Part shown: positions 38,647 through 46,745 of the stretch, in pieces
How positions within the stretch are numbered: the first letter of the stretch is position 1
Layout: each line of letters opens with the position of its first letter
Source of the DNA: JAJZGK01 sp035538795
Lineage (GTDB): Bacteria; Pseudomonadota; Alphaproteobacteria; Rhodospirillales; Magnetospirillaceae
Length of the DNA: 64,000 nucleotides
Direction: 5' to 3'
NCBI GenBank assembly: GCA_035538795.1
Contig: DATLJS010000042.1
Location: 67,147-131,146, forward strand
Notes under the pieces: model-generated
Databases searched by the model: none
Told to the model about the DNA's origin: nothing
What the model saw: only the letters and a program-made list of their open reading frames with translations
Program-made: the position numbers and the translations under genes

Positions 38647-38990
38647 TGCGCCTTCTCCTGTTCGGACAAAAGAGTGTGCATGACCGACTTGGCGATGCCG
38701 ACGCCCCCGTGGGAGACGATCTGCTTCGAATATTCGTCGATCATCATGGACTGAAACATTTCCTCGCCGTGGCCGCCCCCGAACATGGCGTCGGACTTGA
38801 TGCCCGAAAACATGTGATTGAACATCTGGGACAGAAACACCTGCTCGAAATCCTCGGCGGTTTTCTTGATGGCCGCCGGATCCTTGCCTGCGGTCTGCAA
38901 ACCGGCGACCTTGCCCTGGTTCATGGACATCATGGCCTGGCCGGTCAGATTGCTGGCCGAAGAATAGGCGGCTGAGGCGGAGGTCTGCAT
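38643..38990 (-). CDS. flgJ: Rod-binding protein (FlgJ N-terminal domain type)
   Basis: A 115-aa single-domain protein equal to the N-terminal rod-cap part of FlgJ, without the peptidoglycan hydrolase domain, as is usual in alphaproteobacteria. The family motif is KTAEDFEQVFLSQMFNHMFSGI, followed by GGGHGEEMFQSMMIDEYSKQI. Its ATG overlaps the flgI stop by 1 nt (TAATG), and its end overlaps the flgN-like gene by 4 nt. Confidence 0.9.
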   Translation of the reverse strand: MQTSASAAYSSASNLTGQAMMSMNQGKVAGLQTAGKDPAAIKKTAEDFEQVFLSQMFNHMFSGIKSDAMFGGGHGEEMFQSMMIDEYSKQIVSHGGVGIAKSVMHTLLSEQEKAQ

Positions 38991-40162
38991 TACAGCACCT
39001 GCAAATCGGCTTGAAGGGCGCCTGCGGCCTTGATGGCTTGCAGGATCGTGATCAGGTCGCGCGGGCTGATGCCCAACGCATTCAGGTTGGCCACCAGATC
39101 GTGCAGGGTCACACCGTTCTGCATGATGCCCAGCTTGTTGCCGGCCCCCTCGTCCACCTGGACGTCGGAGCGGGCCACCGTGGTGGTTTCACCGGTGTTC
39201 GAGAAAGGCGAAGGCTGCGATACCTGCGGCGTCTCGGTGATGCGGATGGTCAGGCTGCCTTGGGCGATGGCCACGGTGCTGATGCGCACGTTCTCGCCCA
39301 TGACGATGGTACCGGTATGTTCGTCCACCACCACGCGGGCCAACTGATCCGGCTGCACGCGCAGCTGTTCGATATCGGTCAGCAGGGAAACGGTGTTGCC
39401 CTTATAGCGGCCCGGCACTTGCAAATGCACGGTGGTCGGATCGGTCGGGCGGGCGGCGTCGGTGCCCAAATAGGCGTTGATGGCCTGGGCGACGCGGCGC
39501 GCGGTCGTGAAATCGGGATTACGCAGGGTGACCTGGACGGTCTCCATGTTGGTCATGTCGAACGGCACCTCGCGTTCGACGATGGCTCCGTTGGCGATCC
39601 GGCCGGTGGTGGGAACCGCCTTGGTCACCGAACTGCCGGAGGAGCCGCTGGCGGAAAAACCGCCGGTAGCCACCTGGCCCTGGCCGATGGCGTAAACCTC
39701 GCCGTCGGCGCCGGTCAGCGGCGTCACCATCAGGGTGCCACCCAGAAGATCCTTGGAATCGCCCAGCGCACTGACGGTAATGTCGATCTTGGTGCCCTGA
39801 CGGGCGAAGGCCGGCAGACGGGCCGTGACCATGACGGCTGCCACGTTCTTCGGCTTCAGGGCCAGCTGGGCGGTACTGCTGCTGGGAAGAGTGTTCACGC
39901 CCAAGCGGTTCAACATGCCGATCAGGGACTGTCGGGTGAATTCCGAATTGTCCATGGTGTCGCCGGTGCCGTTCAGGCCGACCACCAAGCCGTAACCGAC
40001 CAGCACGTTTTCGCGGACGCCTTCGAAATCGGCGATATCCTTGATGCGGGAGCTGGCCTGGGCGGGGTGGGCCAAGAGCATGGAGGCGACGATCAGCCCG
40101 GCGGCCAATCCGGCCTGCCAGAATCTGACGACATCGTTGCGAAGGGCGCGTGCGCGGTTCAT
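38990..40162 (-). CDS. flgI: Flagellar P-ring protein FlgI
   Basis: A 390-aa periplasmic P-ring subunit. The signal peptide ends at AHPAQA near residue 36. The mature start SRIKDIADFEGVRENVLVGYGLVVGLNGTGDT is the canonical FlgI N-terminus, with conserved N-T-MNRLGV region and C-terminal LQAIKAAGALQADLQVL. It is the first gene of the flgI-flgJ-flgN-flgK operon, preceded by a sigma-54 promoter and divergent from fliX, an arrangement known in Caulobacter. Confidence 0.97.
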   Translation of the reverse strand: MNRARALRNDVVRFWQAGLAAGLIVASMLLAHPAQASSRIKDIADFEGVRENVLVGYGLVVGLNGTGDTMDNSEFTRQSLIGMLNRLGVNTLPSSSTAQLALKPKNVAAVMVTARLPAFARQGTKIDITVSALGDSKDLLGGTLMVTPLTGADGEVYAIGQGQVATGGFSASGSSGSSVTKAVPTTGRIANGAIVEREVPFDMTNMETVQVTLRNPDFTTARRVAQAINAYLGTDAARPTDPTTVHLQVPGRYKGNTVSLLTDIEQLRVQPDQLARVVVDEHTGTIVMGENVRISTVAIAQGSLTIRITETPQVSQPSPFSNTGETTTVARSDVQVDEGAGNKLGIMQNGVTLHDLVANLNALGISPRDLITILQAIKAAGALQADLQVL

Positions 40163-40474
40163 CTCAATCCTCTCCGTCCGTTGCCGGACACTGATCCGGA
40201 CACACCCTTGCGAAGATCGTGCCAGATACGAAAGCGGCGGAAATCCTGGGACTTCGCCGGGCAGAAAGGGGCGGCGGCGGCAAGCTCTACCGGGGCGGGC
40301 GGCAGTTTCTGCCCCCTCGGGAGCATAGGGTGGAGGAAATTTACCGATGGCAATGTTTTGTTAATAAACAAGCGGTTATAAAAGAAAGATGAAGGAGTCT
40401 CGCAAGAAGGGCTTTGATCCCGGCGAGATGCAGTGTATTGTGCCCCCATTCAGCGTTCCTTTTAATGGGCAGGC
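40163..40474. other. Divergent regulatory region flgI-fliX
   Basis: A 312-nt gap without a gene. It holds the sigma-54 promoter of flgI at 40209-40224. The fliX-proximal part (about 40335-40385) is AT-rich (TGTTTTGTTAATAAAC) and probably carries the fliX promoter, but I see no confident -35/-10 pair there. Confidence 0.6.
40209..40224 (-). promoter_or_regulatory. Sigma-54 promoter upstream of flgI
   Basis: Coding-strand sequence TGGCACGATCTTCGCA has a perfect -24 box (TGGCACG), GG-N10-GC spacing, and one deviation in the -12 box (TCGC for TTGC). The predicted start near 40198 gives a leader of about 36 nt. Confidence 0.82.
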
Positions 40475-40915
40475 ATGAAGATCAGCGGTTACGGACCGAC
40501 ATCGGGACCGGGGCAGGCAAAGCGCACCGGAAAAACCGACAAGTCCTCCTCCAGCGCCTTTGCCAAGCAGCTCGCCGAGACTTTCGAGGCGGCCGAGGAA
40601 GCGCATGCCGTTGAGAGCACCCATACGGTCGGCAACATCGACGCCCTGTTGGCGGTTCAGGCCGCCGACGACAGTCTGGAGCGCGAACAGCGCAGAAAGC
40701 TGATCCAGCGCGGCGAAGACATTCTGGACAAGCTGGAAGAAGTGCGCCACGGCCTGTTGCTGGGGACCATCCCCAAAGACAAGCTGGTGTCCCTGGCCCA
40801 ACTGATCCGGTCCCGCCGCGACAATGTCGTCGACCCCAGGCTGGCCGCCGTTCTCGACGAAATCGAACTGCGCGCCGAAGTGGAATTGGCCAAGCTTTCC
40901 AGCCGTTCGTCGTAA
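40475..40915 (+). CDS. fliX: Flagellar assembly regulator FliX
   Basis: A 146-aa class II flagellar protein of alphaproteobacteria. In Caulobacter FliX binds FlbD and couples its activity to completion of the early flagellar structure. The N-terminus MKISGYGPTSGPGQAKRTGK and the helical C-terminal half (LDKLEEVRHGLLLGTIPKDKL, then DEIELRAEVELAKL) are diagnostic. It is divergent from flgI, as in Caulobacter. With flbD at 27.5 kb, the whole FliX-FlbD checkpoint is in this window. Confidence 0.92.
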   Translation: MKISGYGPTSGPGQAKRTGKTDKSSSSAFAKQLAETFEAAEEAHAVESTHTVGNIDALLAVQAADDSLEREQRRKLIQRGEDILDKLEEVRHGLLLGTIPKDKLVSLAQLIRSRRDNVVDPRLAAVLDEIELRAEVELAKLSSRSS

Positions 40916-40953
40916 GCCGAAACGCCTGTCTGCGCGCTCAGTCGCAGCCTTCT

Positions 40954-40961
40954 TTAACCAT
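40954..40961 (+). promoter_or_regulatory. TTAACCAT motif upstream of dksA (possible CtrA site)
   Basis: TTAACCATTCGTTGG gives a TTAA-N7-TTGG arrangement, close to the CtrA consensus TTAA-N7-TTAA, about 111 nt before dksA. It is suggestive only. Confidence 0.25.
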
Positions 40962-41071
40962 TCGTTGGGGCCCTTGTGTAATCGCAGCTTGCGGCGGCTC
41001 CTTCTCGTCCTTATATTCCCCAGCGGAATCAAGACTATGGGTTCCGGCCCCGTGCCGGATCGTGGGGAAGC

Positions 41072-41488
41072 ATGACAGTCACGCTGCCGCCTGATTACCG
41101 TCCCTCCGAGGACGAGCCTTTCATGAACGACGTACAGACGGAATATTTCCGCCAGAAGCTGTTGAAATGGCGCGCCGAGCTTTTGCGCGAATCCGATGAA
41201 ACCCTGCAGCACCTTCAGGAGGGCGGCCTACAGGAACCCGACATCGCGGACCGCGCACAGGCCGAGGCCGACCGCACGCTGGAACTGCGGACCCGCGACC
41301 GAGCCCGCAAGCTGATCTCGAAGATCGACGCCGCCTTGCTGCGCATCGAGGACGGCTCTTACGGTTATTGCGAAGAAACCCACGAGCCCATCGGCGTTCG
41401 CCGGTTGGACGCCCGCCCCATCGCCACCCTGTCCATCGAGGCGCAGGAACGGCATGAGCGGCTGGAACGAACCCACCGCGACGAATAG
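41072..41488 (+). CDS. dksA: RNA polymerase-binding transcription factor DksA
   Basis: A 138-aa DksA/TraR protein that enters the RNA polymerase secondary channel and works with ppGpp. It has a coiled coil (about 25-95) with the acidic tip region DIADRAQAEADRT, and a C-terminal zinc-finger remnant YGYCEETHEPIGVRRLDARP with one cysteine, as usual in alphaproteobacterial DksA where the other zinc ligands are lost. The start is at MTVTLPPDY. A strong terminator follows, so it is monocistronic. Confidence 0.94.
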   Translation: MTVTLPPDYRPSEDEPFMNDVQTEYFRQKLLKWRAELLRESDETLQHLQEGGLQEPDIADRAQAEADRTLELRTRDRARKLISKIDAALLRIEDGSYGYCEETHEPIGVRRLDARPIATLSIEAQERHERLERTHRDE

Positions 41489-41498
41489 ACGAGACCAA

Positions 41499-41532
41499 GG
41501 GCCGGATCGGAACTTTCCATCCGGCCTTTTTC
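41499..41532 (+). terminator. Rho-independent terminator after dksA
   Basis: Stem GGCCGGAT / ATCCGGCC with an 11-nt loop, followed by TTTTTC. Confidence 0.9.
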
Positions 41533-41552
41533 TTTGTGCTAGGCTGTTGGCC

Positions 41553-41939
41553 ATGATGCGTCTCGCCGTAGCGGCCTTATCCGCCCTCGCCTACCTCTCG
41601 GCCTTCCTGATGCCAATGCTGCCGGCCTCCGCCTCGGCCATGAGCGTTGGCATGGAAATCGGCGCCGCGCACGCATCGCAAAGCGCCATTCACGCCCACT
41701 GCGCCGATGCCGGCCAGGCCGGCGGCCAAGACGTTCCCCACAAGACGATGAAGGCCGCTTCCGATCTTTGCCGGACCGGCTGCGCCGCCCATGCTCCGGC
41801 CCTGCCGTCCCAGGCATTGGCCGCGCCGCTGGCTTGGGTTCCCGCTCCGGCCTTGACCGCCACGCCCCACCAGCGATTGACCGCGGCCCTGGTCGCACCC
41901 GATCCCCGACCGCCCAGAAGCCTCTCCTTCGTTTCCTAA
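41553..41939 (+). CDS. Exported His/Cys-containing small protein upstream of the multicopper oxidase
   Basis: A 128-aa protein with a signal peptide (MMRLAVAALSALAYLSAFLM, cleavage probably near ASASA, residue 30). The mature part has scattered His, Met and three Cys residues (HAHCADAG; SDLCRTGCAAHA), a pattern seen in small periplasmic copper-handling proteins such as CopL or DUF2946 types, but I cannot assign a family. It lies 37 nt before the copper oxidase gene on the same strand and is probably cotranscribed. Two successive ATG codons could start it. Confidence 0.65.
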   Translation: MMRLAVAALSALAYLSAFLMPMLPASASAMSVGMEIGAAHASQSAIHAHCADAGQAGGQDVPHKTMKAASDLCRTGCAAHAPALPSQALAAPLAWVPAPALTATPHQRLTAALVAPDPRPPRSLSFVS

Positions 41940-41976
41940 GCGTCGTTCTATCCGGCTTCTTTGAAGGAGAGCCATC

Positions 41977-43521
41977 ATGTTATTGTCCCGCCGCCAGTTC
42001 CTGGCGTCGTCGTCGGCCGCCTTGGGCACCGCTGTCCTGCCCGTGCGCGCCCTGATGGCCGCCGAGCAGTCTCAAACCCCGCCCCTGACTTTGCCCCCGC
42101 CCCTGACTTTGAACGTCGATTCCCGTACCCTGGAGGTGCTGGGCAAACCGGCCAAGGTCTATTCCATCCTGCAACCCGATGGCGCGCAGGGGCTGATCGC
42201 CCGCACCGGCGACCGCTTCTCCGCCCGGCTGCAAAATCGCCTGGAGGAAGCGACCGCTCTGCACTGGCACGGCCAGACGCCGCCCAACGCCATGGACGGC
42301 GTGCCCGGCCTGACACAGGACCCCATCGCCGCCGGGGCCGGCTTCGATTACGACTTCCCCCTGCGTCCAGGCACCCACTGGATGCACAGCCACCAGGGCC
42401 TGCAGGAGCAGCGGCTGATGGCCGCCCCCATGGTGGCGGTGGAAGATCCGAGCGCCGACGAACAGAACGTCGTCGTGCTGCTGCACGATTTTTCGTTCGC
42501 CGACCCGGTGGAGCAATTGGCGAAGCTGACCGGCATGTCGCCCATGGACCACGCCGCCATGCATCACGACGGCCAGATGCCGGCCAATTCCGGCATGGAT
42601 ATGGGCGGCATGGACCAGGCCATGATGCACCAGATGCACATGACCGGCATGAACGACGGCATGCCGATGGAGCACGGAGCCCACGGCCACCAGATGACCA
42701 TGGGCATGAACATGTCCCACGCCAACGACCTGGACTACGACGCCTATCTGGCCAACGACCGCACCCTGCTCGATCCCCAGGTGACGCGGGTGACGGCCGG
42801 AAGCCGTGTGCGGCTGCGCATCATCAACGGCGCCACCACCACCGCCTTCACCATTGAACTGCCCGGCCTGCTGGCCCAGGCCGTCACGGTGGACGGAACG
42901 CCGATCCGGCCCGTCCCCGGCTCCCGCTTTCCACTGGCGATGGGACAGCGGCTGGATGTGCTGGTGGAGATTCCCAAGGCCGGCGGCGTCTGGCCGGTGC
43001 TGGCCCGGCGGGAAGACGACCGGGAACAGACCGGCGTCATCCTGGCGACCAAGGACGCGGTGGTAAGGAAAATCCCGCTCAAATCGGCAAAAAAAGGGCC
43101 GCTGATGAGCCTGGATTTCGAAAGCCGCCTGACGGCTTTGACGCCATTGGCGGAACGGACGGCGGAGCGCCGCCACATCCTCAGCCTGGAAGGCTCGATG
43201 ATGGGTTATCGCTGGAGCCTGAACGGCAAAACCTTCGGCCAGCACACTCCCGTCGAAGTACGCCAGGGCGAACGGGTCGAGCTGACCTTCATGAACCACA
43301 GCGACATGATGCACCCCATGCATCTGCACGGCCACGCCTTCCAGGTGGTCGGCATCGGCAACCGCCGCCTGTCGGGAGCCGTGCGCGACACCGTCATCGT
43401 GCCCAGCATGTCCAGCCTGACCGTGGCCCTTGACGCCGACAACCCCGGGGAATGGGTCCTGCACTGCCATAACCTATTCCACATGGCGGCAGGAATGATG
43501 ACCACGCTGAAATATGTTTAA
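41977..43521 (+). CDS. Multicopper oxidase, CopA/CueO-like
   Basis: A 514-aa exported multicopper oxidase. A Tat-type signal (SRRQFLA) is at residues 5-11. Copper ligand motifs are all present: HWHG (His96, His98), HSH (137-139), HPMHLHGH (446-453) and HCHNLFHMAAGM (496-507), so types 1, 2 and 3 copper sites look intact. A Met/His-rich insertion (about 175-250, many MxxM and MHQM units) lies between the first and second cupredoxin domains, as in copper-resistance CopA, and may bind Cu(I). It probably oxidises Cu(I) in the periplasm. AAGGAG precedes the ATG. A terminator follows. Confidence 0.93.
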   Translation: MLLSRRQFLASSSAALGTAVLPVRALMAAEQSQTPPLTLPPPLTLNVDSRTLEVLGKPAKVYSILQPDGAQGLIARTGDRFSARLQNRLEEATALHWHGQTPPNAMDGVPGLTQDPIAAGAGFDYDFPLRPGTHWMHSHQGLQEQRLMAAPMVAVEDPSADEQNVVVLLHDFSFADPVEQLAKLTGMSPMDHAAMHHDGQMPANSGMDMGGMDQAMMHQMHMTGMNDGMPMEHGAHGHQMTMGMNMSHANDLDYDAYLANDRTLLDPQVTRVTAGSRVRLRIINGATTTAFTIELPGLLAQAVTVDGTPIRPVPGSRFPLAMGQRLDVLVEIPKAGGVWPVLARREDDREQTGVILATKDAVVRKIPLKSAKKGPLMSLDFESRLTALTPLAERTAERRHILSLEGSMMGYRWSLNGKTFGQHTPVEVRQGERVELTFMNHSDMMHPMHLHGHAFQVVGIGNRRLSGAVRDTVIVPSMSSLTVALDADNPGEWVLHCHNLFHMAAGMMTTLKYV

Positions 43522-43534
43522 TCGCTAAAAAGCG

Positions 43535-43567
43535 AAAGGCCGAAGGGAGAAAACCCTTCGGCCTTTT
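43535..43567. terminator. Bidirectional terminator after the multicopper oxidase
   Basis: Stem AAAGGCCGAAGGG / CCCTTCGGCCTTTT with an AGAAAA loop and flanking A/T tracts. It lies between convergent genes. Confidence 0.9.
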
Positions 43568-43579
43568 GTTTGCCCGGCG

Positions 43580-43861
43580 TCAGTGGCCGCAACCGCAGCC
43601 GCCGCCTCCGCAGCCTTCGTCGTTAGCGGTATCGGGTTCCTCGGGAGCGTGGCGGATGACGCCGGGATAGACGCGGGACGCCTTTCCCTGATGGGTGACG
43701 CCGACGAAATGACGGCCTTCTTCGTCGACTTCCATCTTGATGGCGATCTCTCCCGCCTCGATGGCGCGGGCCGCCGCTTCCGGCTCCAGCTCCAACGCCT
43801 TGGCGATGGCCGTCAGCAGGGCATTCAGCTCGGCGAACATTTCGCGGGATTCATCTTCCAT
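43580..43861 (-). CDS. Small protein with Cys/Gly/His C-terminal tail
   Basis: A 93-aa cytoplasmic protein. Residues 1-40 form an acidic, Ala-rich helical region (EAAARAIEAGEIAIKMEVDE); a central strand part reads RHFVGVTHQGKASRVYPG. The last 11 residues are GCGGGGCGCGH, a likely metal or Fe-S binding tail with three cysteines and a terminal histidine. I do not recognise the family. It is convergent with the multicopper oxidase, and the tail raises the possibility of copper or nickel binding. Confidence 0.7.
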   Translation of the reverse strand: MEDESREMFAELNALLTAIAKALELEPEAAARAIEAGEIAIKMEVDEEGRHFVGVTHQGKASRVYPGVIRHAPEEPDTANDEGCGGGGCGCGH

Positions 43862-44004
43862 CGCACGCTCTCAGATTGGATTGAATGGGCGCGCAGAGTA
43901 TCGCCACGCCGCCGCCGCTGGCAAGCATCGCGATGGAAAAAGCAAAGGCATTCCGGCGGAATTTCGGCTCCGCCGGCTCGTCTCATCCCCTTAAAACCGC
44001 AGGC

Positions 44005-44283
44005 TCAGGCTTTGGCGGCCTTGGGAGCGACCTTGGGCGCAGCGGCTTTCTTGGCGGGAGCCTTTTTCGGAGCGGCGGCTTTCGCGGCAACGTCCTTGGG
44101 CGCCTCAGCCCTGGCCGTGACGGCCTTCTTGGGCGGGGCGGCTTTTTTCGTCGCGGCGGGCTTGACGTTGACTTCCAATTCGGCTTTCAGCCAATGGTCG
44201 AAGTCGCGGCCTTGCGGATGGCCCTCCTCCTGCCAGATCTGGAAAGCACGCGCACGGATTTTCTCTTGAAGATCGGCGGTCAT
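44005..44283 (-). CDS. DUF2934 protein with histone H1-like tail
   Basis: A 92-aa protein. The N-terminal 40 residues match the DUF2934 motif (IRARAFQIWQEEGHPQGRD, followed by FDHWLKAE). The C-terminal half is a Lys/Ala/Pro-rich tail with AAPKKAPAKKAAAPK-type repeats, resembling bacterial histone H1-like tails, so nucleic acid binding is plausible. AGGGGG lies upstream of the ATG. Monocistronic; function unknown. Confidence 0.82.
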   Translation of the reverse strand: MTADLQEKIRARAFQIWQEEGHPQGRDFDHWLKAELEVNVKPAATKKAAPPKKAVTARAEAPKDVAAKAAAPKKAPAKKAAAPKVAPKAAKA

Positions 44284-44537
44284 CGCAGGTGATCCCCCTT
44301 GGATATTGAGAATATGCCGTCCTCAGGCTACCGCAGTGCCGCCAAGGGGCGAAAGAGGATTCTAATCTTCACCCCGTCCCTTTGCGCCCCCCTCCTGCCG
44401 TTCAGGCATAGCCACCGGCCCGCAAGCATTACCATGGATAATCTTTCGGCCTCATCCTCTACCCATCGGCACCAATTGCCGCTGGCCGGTGCCGGCCCCA
44501 CCATACCCTGGTGCGATATCAGATTGCGGCGGAGGGC

Positions 44538-46097
44538 ATGGCGAACGGCGAGGCTCCTACTTTCCCCACATCGGCCCGCTCCATGCGGGAACAGCATTAC
44601 CAATCCCTGTTCGGCTCGGTGTTGGAGGGGGTTATGGTGCTGGACGGGGACGGCCGCGTGCTGTTCCTGAACGAACCCGGCCGCGCCATTCTGGGATTGA
44701 GCTCGGAAGGCATACAGGGGCGGCGGCTGCCCAATCTGCGGCATCGCGCTTTGCGCCAGGACGGCACGCCCTATCCCTTTGACGACTATCCGCCCATCGC
44801 CGCCGTCCGTACCGGCTGTAGCGTCAGCGGCGCCGTGATGGGCGTAAAGCGGGGCTCCACCACCCGTTGGCTGCGCATCAACGCCACGCCTTTGCTGGCC
44901 CGCGGCGCCCTGAAGCGGGCGGCCGTGATCGCCAGCTTTCTCGACATCAGCGACTTCCGCCACGTTCAGAGCCAGTTGGCCAACCGCGAAGCCAAATACC
45001 GCGCCATCTTCCATCAGACGTTCCAGTTCATCGGCCTTTTGGAACCGGACGGACGGGTTCTGGAAGCCAACCAGACCGCCATGAAAGCCATCGGCGTCAG
45101 CGAAGAGGACGTGCAAGGCCAATATTTCTGGGATACCCCCTGGTGGAGCCACTCGGCCTCCGAGCAGGACAAACTGAAGCACGGCGTCCGCCGCGCCGCC
45201 CAGGGACAGTTCATCCGCTTCGAAACGTCGCATCCCACCCCCGACGGCCTGATGTGGGTGGATTTTTCGTTAAGTCCGGTATTCGACGAGAACGGCTCGG
45301 TGCGCTGGCTGATTCCCGAAGGCCACGACATCACAGCCCGCAAGAACAGCGAACTGGCCCTGGCCGAAGCCAAGGCCGCCGCCGAAAGCGCCAGCCAGTC
45401 CAAATCCCAGTTCCTGGCCACCATGAGCCATGAATTGCGCACGCCTTTGAACGCCATTCTCGGCTATTCGGAAATGGTGCGGGAACAGACCTTCGGCCCG
45501 CTCAGCAAGGATTACCTGGATTATGTCGGCTACATCCACGAAGCCGGGCGGAAGCTTTTGGGGGTCATTCAGGAAATTCTCGACATCGCCCGCATCGAAA
45601 CCGGCAGCATCGACCTGCTGATCGAGCCCATTCAACTGGAGGAGTTGTCGGCCAAGCTCCATGAACTGGCCGGGCACCATGCCGCCTCGAAACGTCTGGA
45701 TTTCAGAATTTCCGTCGCCCCGCAACGCCATCCGTTCCGCGCCGACCGCAGACGGATGATCCAGCTTCTGCTGAACCTGCTGCTCAACGCCGTCAAATTC
45801 ACTCCCGCCGGCGGAGCCATCGGCCTGTCGGTCAGCCAGCCCGGCGGCGGCACTCAGTTCGAGGTGTGGGATACCGGCCAGGGCATTCCGGCGGAACAGC
45901 TTCGGGCCATCTGGGAGCCGTTCGGCCGAAGCGCCAACGCCTATGTGCGCATGGCCGGCGACGACGGCGCCGGAAACGGGCTCGGCCTGGGCCTGACACT
46001 GGCCCGCCATCTGGTCGAGGCCCAGGGCGGCACCATCCTGGTGGACAGCGTCCCCGATCAGGGCAGCCGTTTCACGCTGCTGTTTCCAAACGTATGA
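44538..46097 (+). CDS. Cytoplasmic PAS-PAS sensor histidine kinase
   Basis: A 519-aa soluble kinase without membrane segments. In order: PAS domain (about 20-150), second PAS with PAC (about 155-275; GLLEPDGRVLEANQTAM, then GHDITARK), a short coiled coil, HisKA with SHELRTPLNAILGYSEMV and His298, and HATPase with N box NLLLNAVKFTP, DTGQGIP, and GNGLGLGLTLARHLV. No receiver is attached and no response regulator is adjacent. The start is uncertain: a GTG nine codons upstream (44511) and a later ATG at 44583 are alternatives. It ends flush against bluB, which is convergent. Confidence 0.88.
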   Translation: MANGEAPTFPTSARSMREQHYQSLFGSVLEGVMVLDGDGRVLFLNEPGRAILGLSSEGIQGRRLPNLRHRALRQDGTPYPFDDYPPIAAVRTGCSVSGAVMGVKRGSTTRWLRINATPLLARGALKRAAVIASFLDISDFRHVQSQLANREAKYRAIFHQTFQFIGLLEPDGRVLEANQTAMKAIGVSEEDVQGQYFWDTPWWSHSASEQDKLKHGVRRAAQGQFIRFETSHPTPDGLMWVDFSLSPVFDENGSVRWLIPEGHDITARKNSELALAEAKAAAESASQSKSQFLATMSHELRTPLNAILGYSEMVREQTFGPLSKDYLDYVGYIHEAGRKLLGVIQEILDIARIETGSIDLLIEPIQLEELSAKLHELAGHHAASKRLDFRISVAPQRHPFRADRRRMIQLLLNLLLNAVKFTPAGGAIGLSVSQPGGGTQFEVWDTGQGIPAEQLRAIWEPFGRSANAYVRMAGDDGAGNGLGLGLTLARHLVEAQGGTILVDSVPDQGSRFTLLFPNV

Positions 46098-46745
46098 TCA
46101 GCGTTTGGTGACGAACTTTTCCCACATTTCGCGATCCTGCCAGCCGAAGCGGACCAGTTCCGGCTCGTCGCTTTCCTCCGTGGGATAACCGACGCACAGA
46201 TAGGCGACGAAGGCCCAATCCGGCGGAACTTCGAGAATGTCCTTGATACGGCCGGGCTCGACGATGGAAACCCAGCCGACTCCCAATCCCCGCAGCCGGG
46301 CCGCCAGCCAAAAGGTATGGATGGCCGCCACCACGGAATAATCCAGAGTCTCGGGCATGGTACGCCGCCCCAGGCCGTGACCGGCTTCGGTGGCGCGGTC
46401 GCAGAACACCGCCAGATGCACCGGCGCGTCATCCAGGCCCGACAGCTTCAAGGTGGCGTAAAGCTTGGCCCGTTCGCCGGAATAATCGTGCAGCGCCTCG
46501 GAATTGCACGAGACGAAATTGGCCCGCACCGCCACCCGGTTTTCCGGCTGCTCGACCTTGACGAAACGCCAGGGCTGGGCGTTGCCCACCGACGGCGCCA
46601 GACAGGAGAGCGCGATCAGCCGATCGATCAGGACGGGGTCGACGGGGTCGCGGCGAAAACGCCGGACGTCGCGCCGCCAGATGATCAGCTGTTCGAAGGT
46701 CTCGGTGGAAAAATCGTCGAAACGCGGCGGATTATGATCGCTCAT
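46098..46745 (-). CDS. bluB: 5,6-dimethylbenzimidazole synthase BluB
   Basis: A 215-aa flavin-destructase of the nitroreductase fold that breaks down reduced FMN with oxygen to give the lower ligand of vitamin B12. The motif RRDVRRFRRDPVDP and the segment APSVGNAQPWRFV are typical, as is the C-terminal VGYPTEES, which sets BluB apart from general nitroreductases. It overlaps trmJ by 4 nt. B12 use agrees with the MeaB-type gene at 6 kb. Confidence 0.92.
   Translation of the reverse strand: MSDHNPPRFDDFSTETFEQLIIWRRDVRRFRRDPVDPVLIDRLIALSCLAPSVGNAQPWRFVKVEQPENRVAVRANFVSCNSEALHDYSGERAKLYATLKLSGLDDAPVHLAVFCDRATEAGHGLGRRTMPETLDYSVVAAIHTFWLAARLRGLGVGWVSIVEPGRIKDILEVPPDWAFVAYLCVGYPTEESDEPELVRFGWQDREMWEKFVTKR

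Noticed and set aside
40346..40362. TGGCAATGTTTTGTTA before fliX as a sigma-54 promoter
   Set aside because: The GC of the -12 element is missing (TTGT in place of TTGC).
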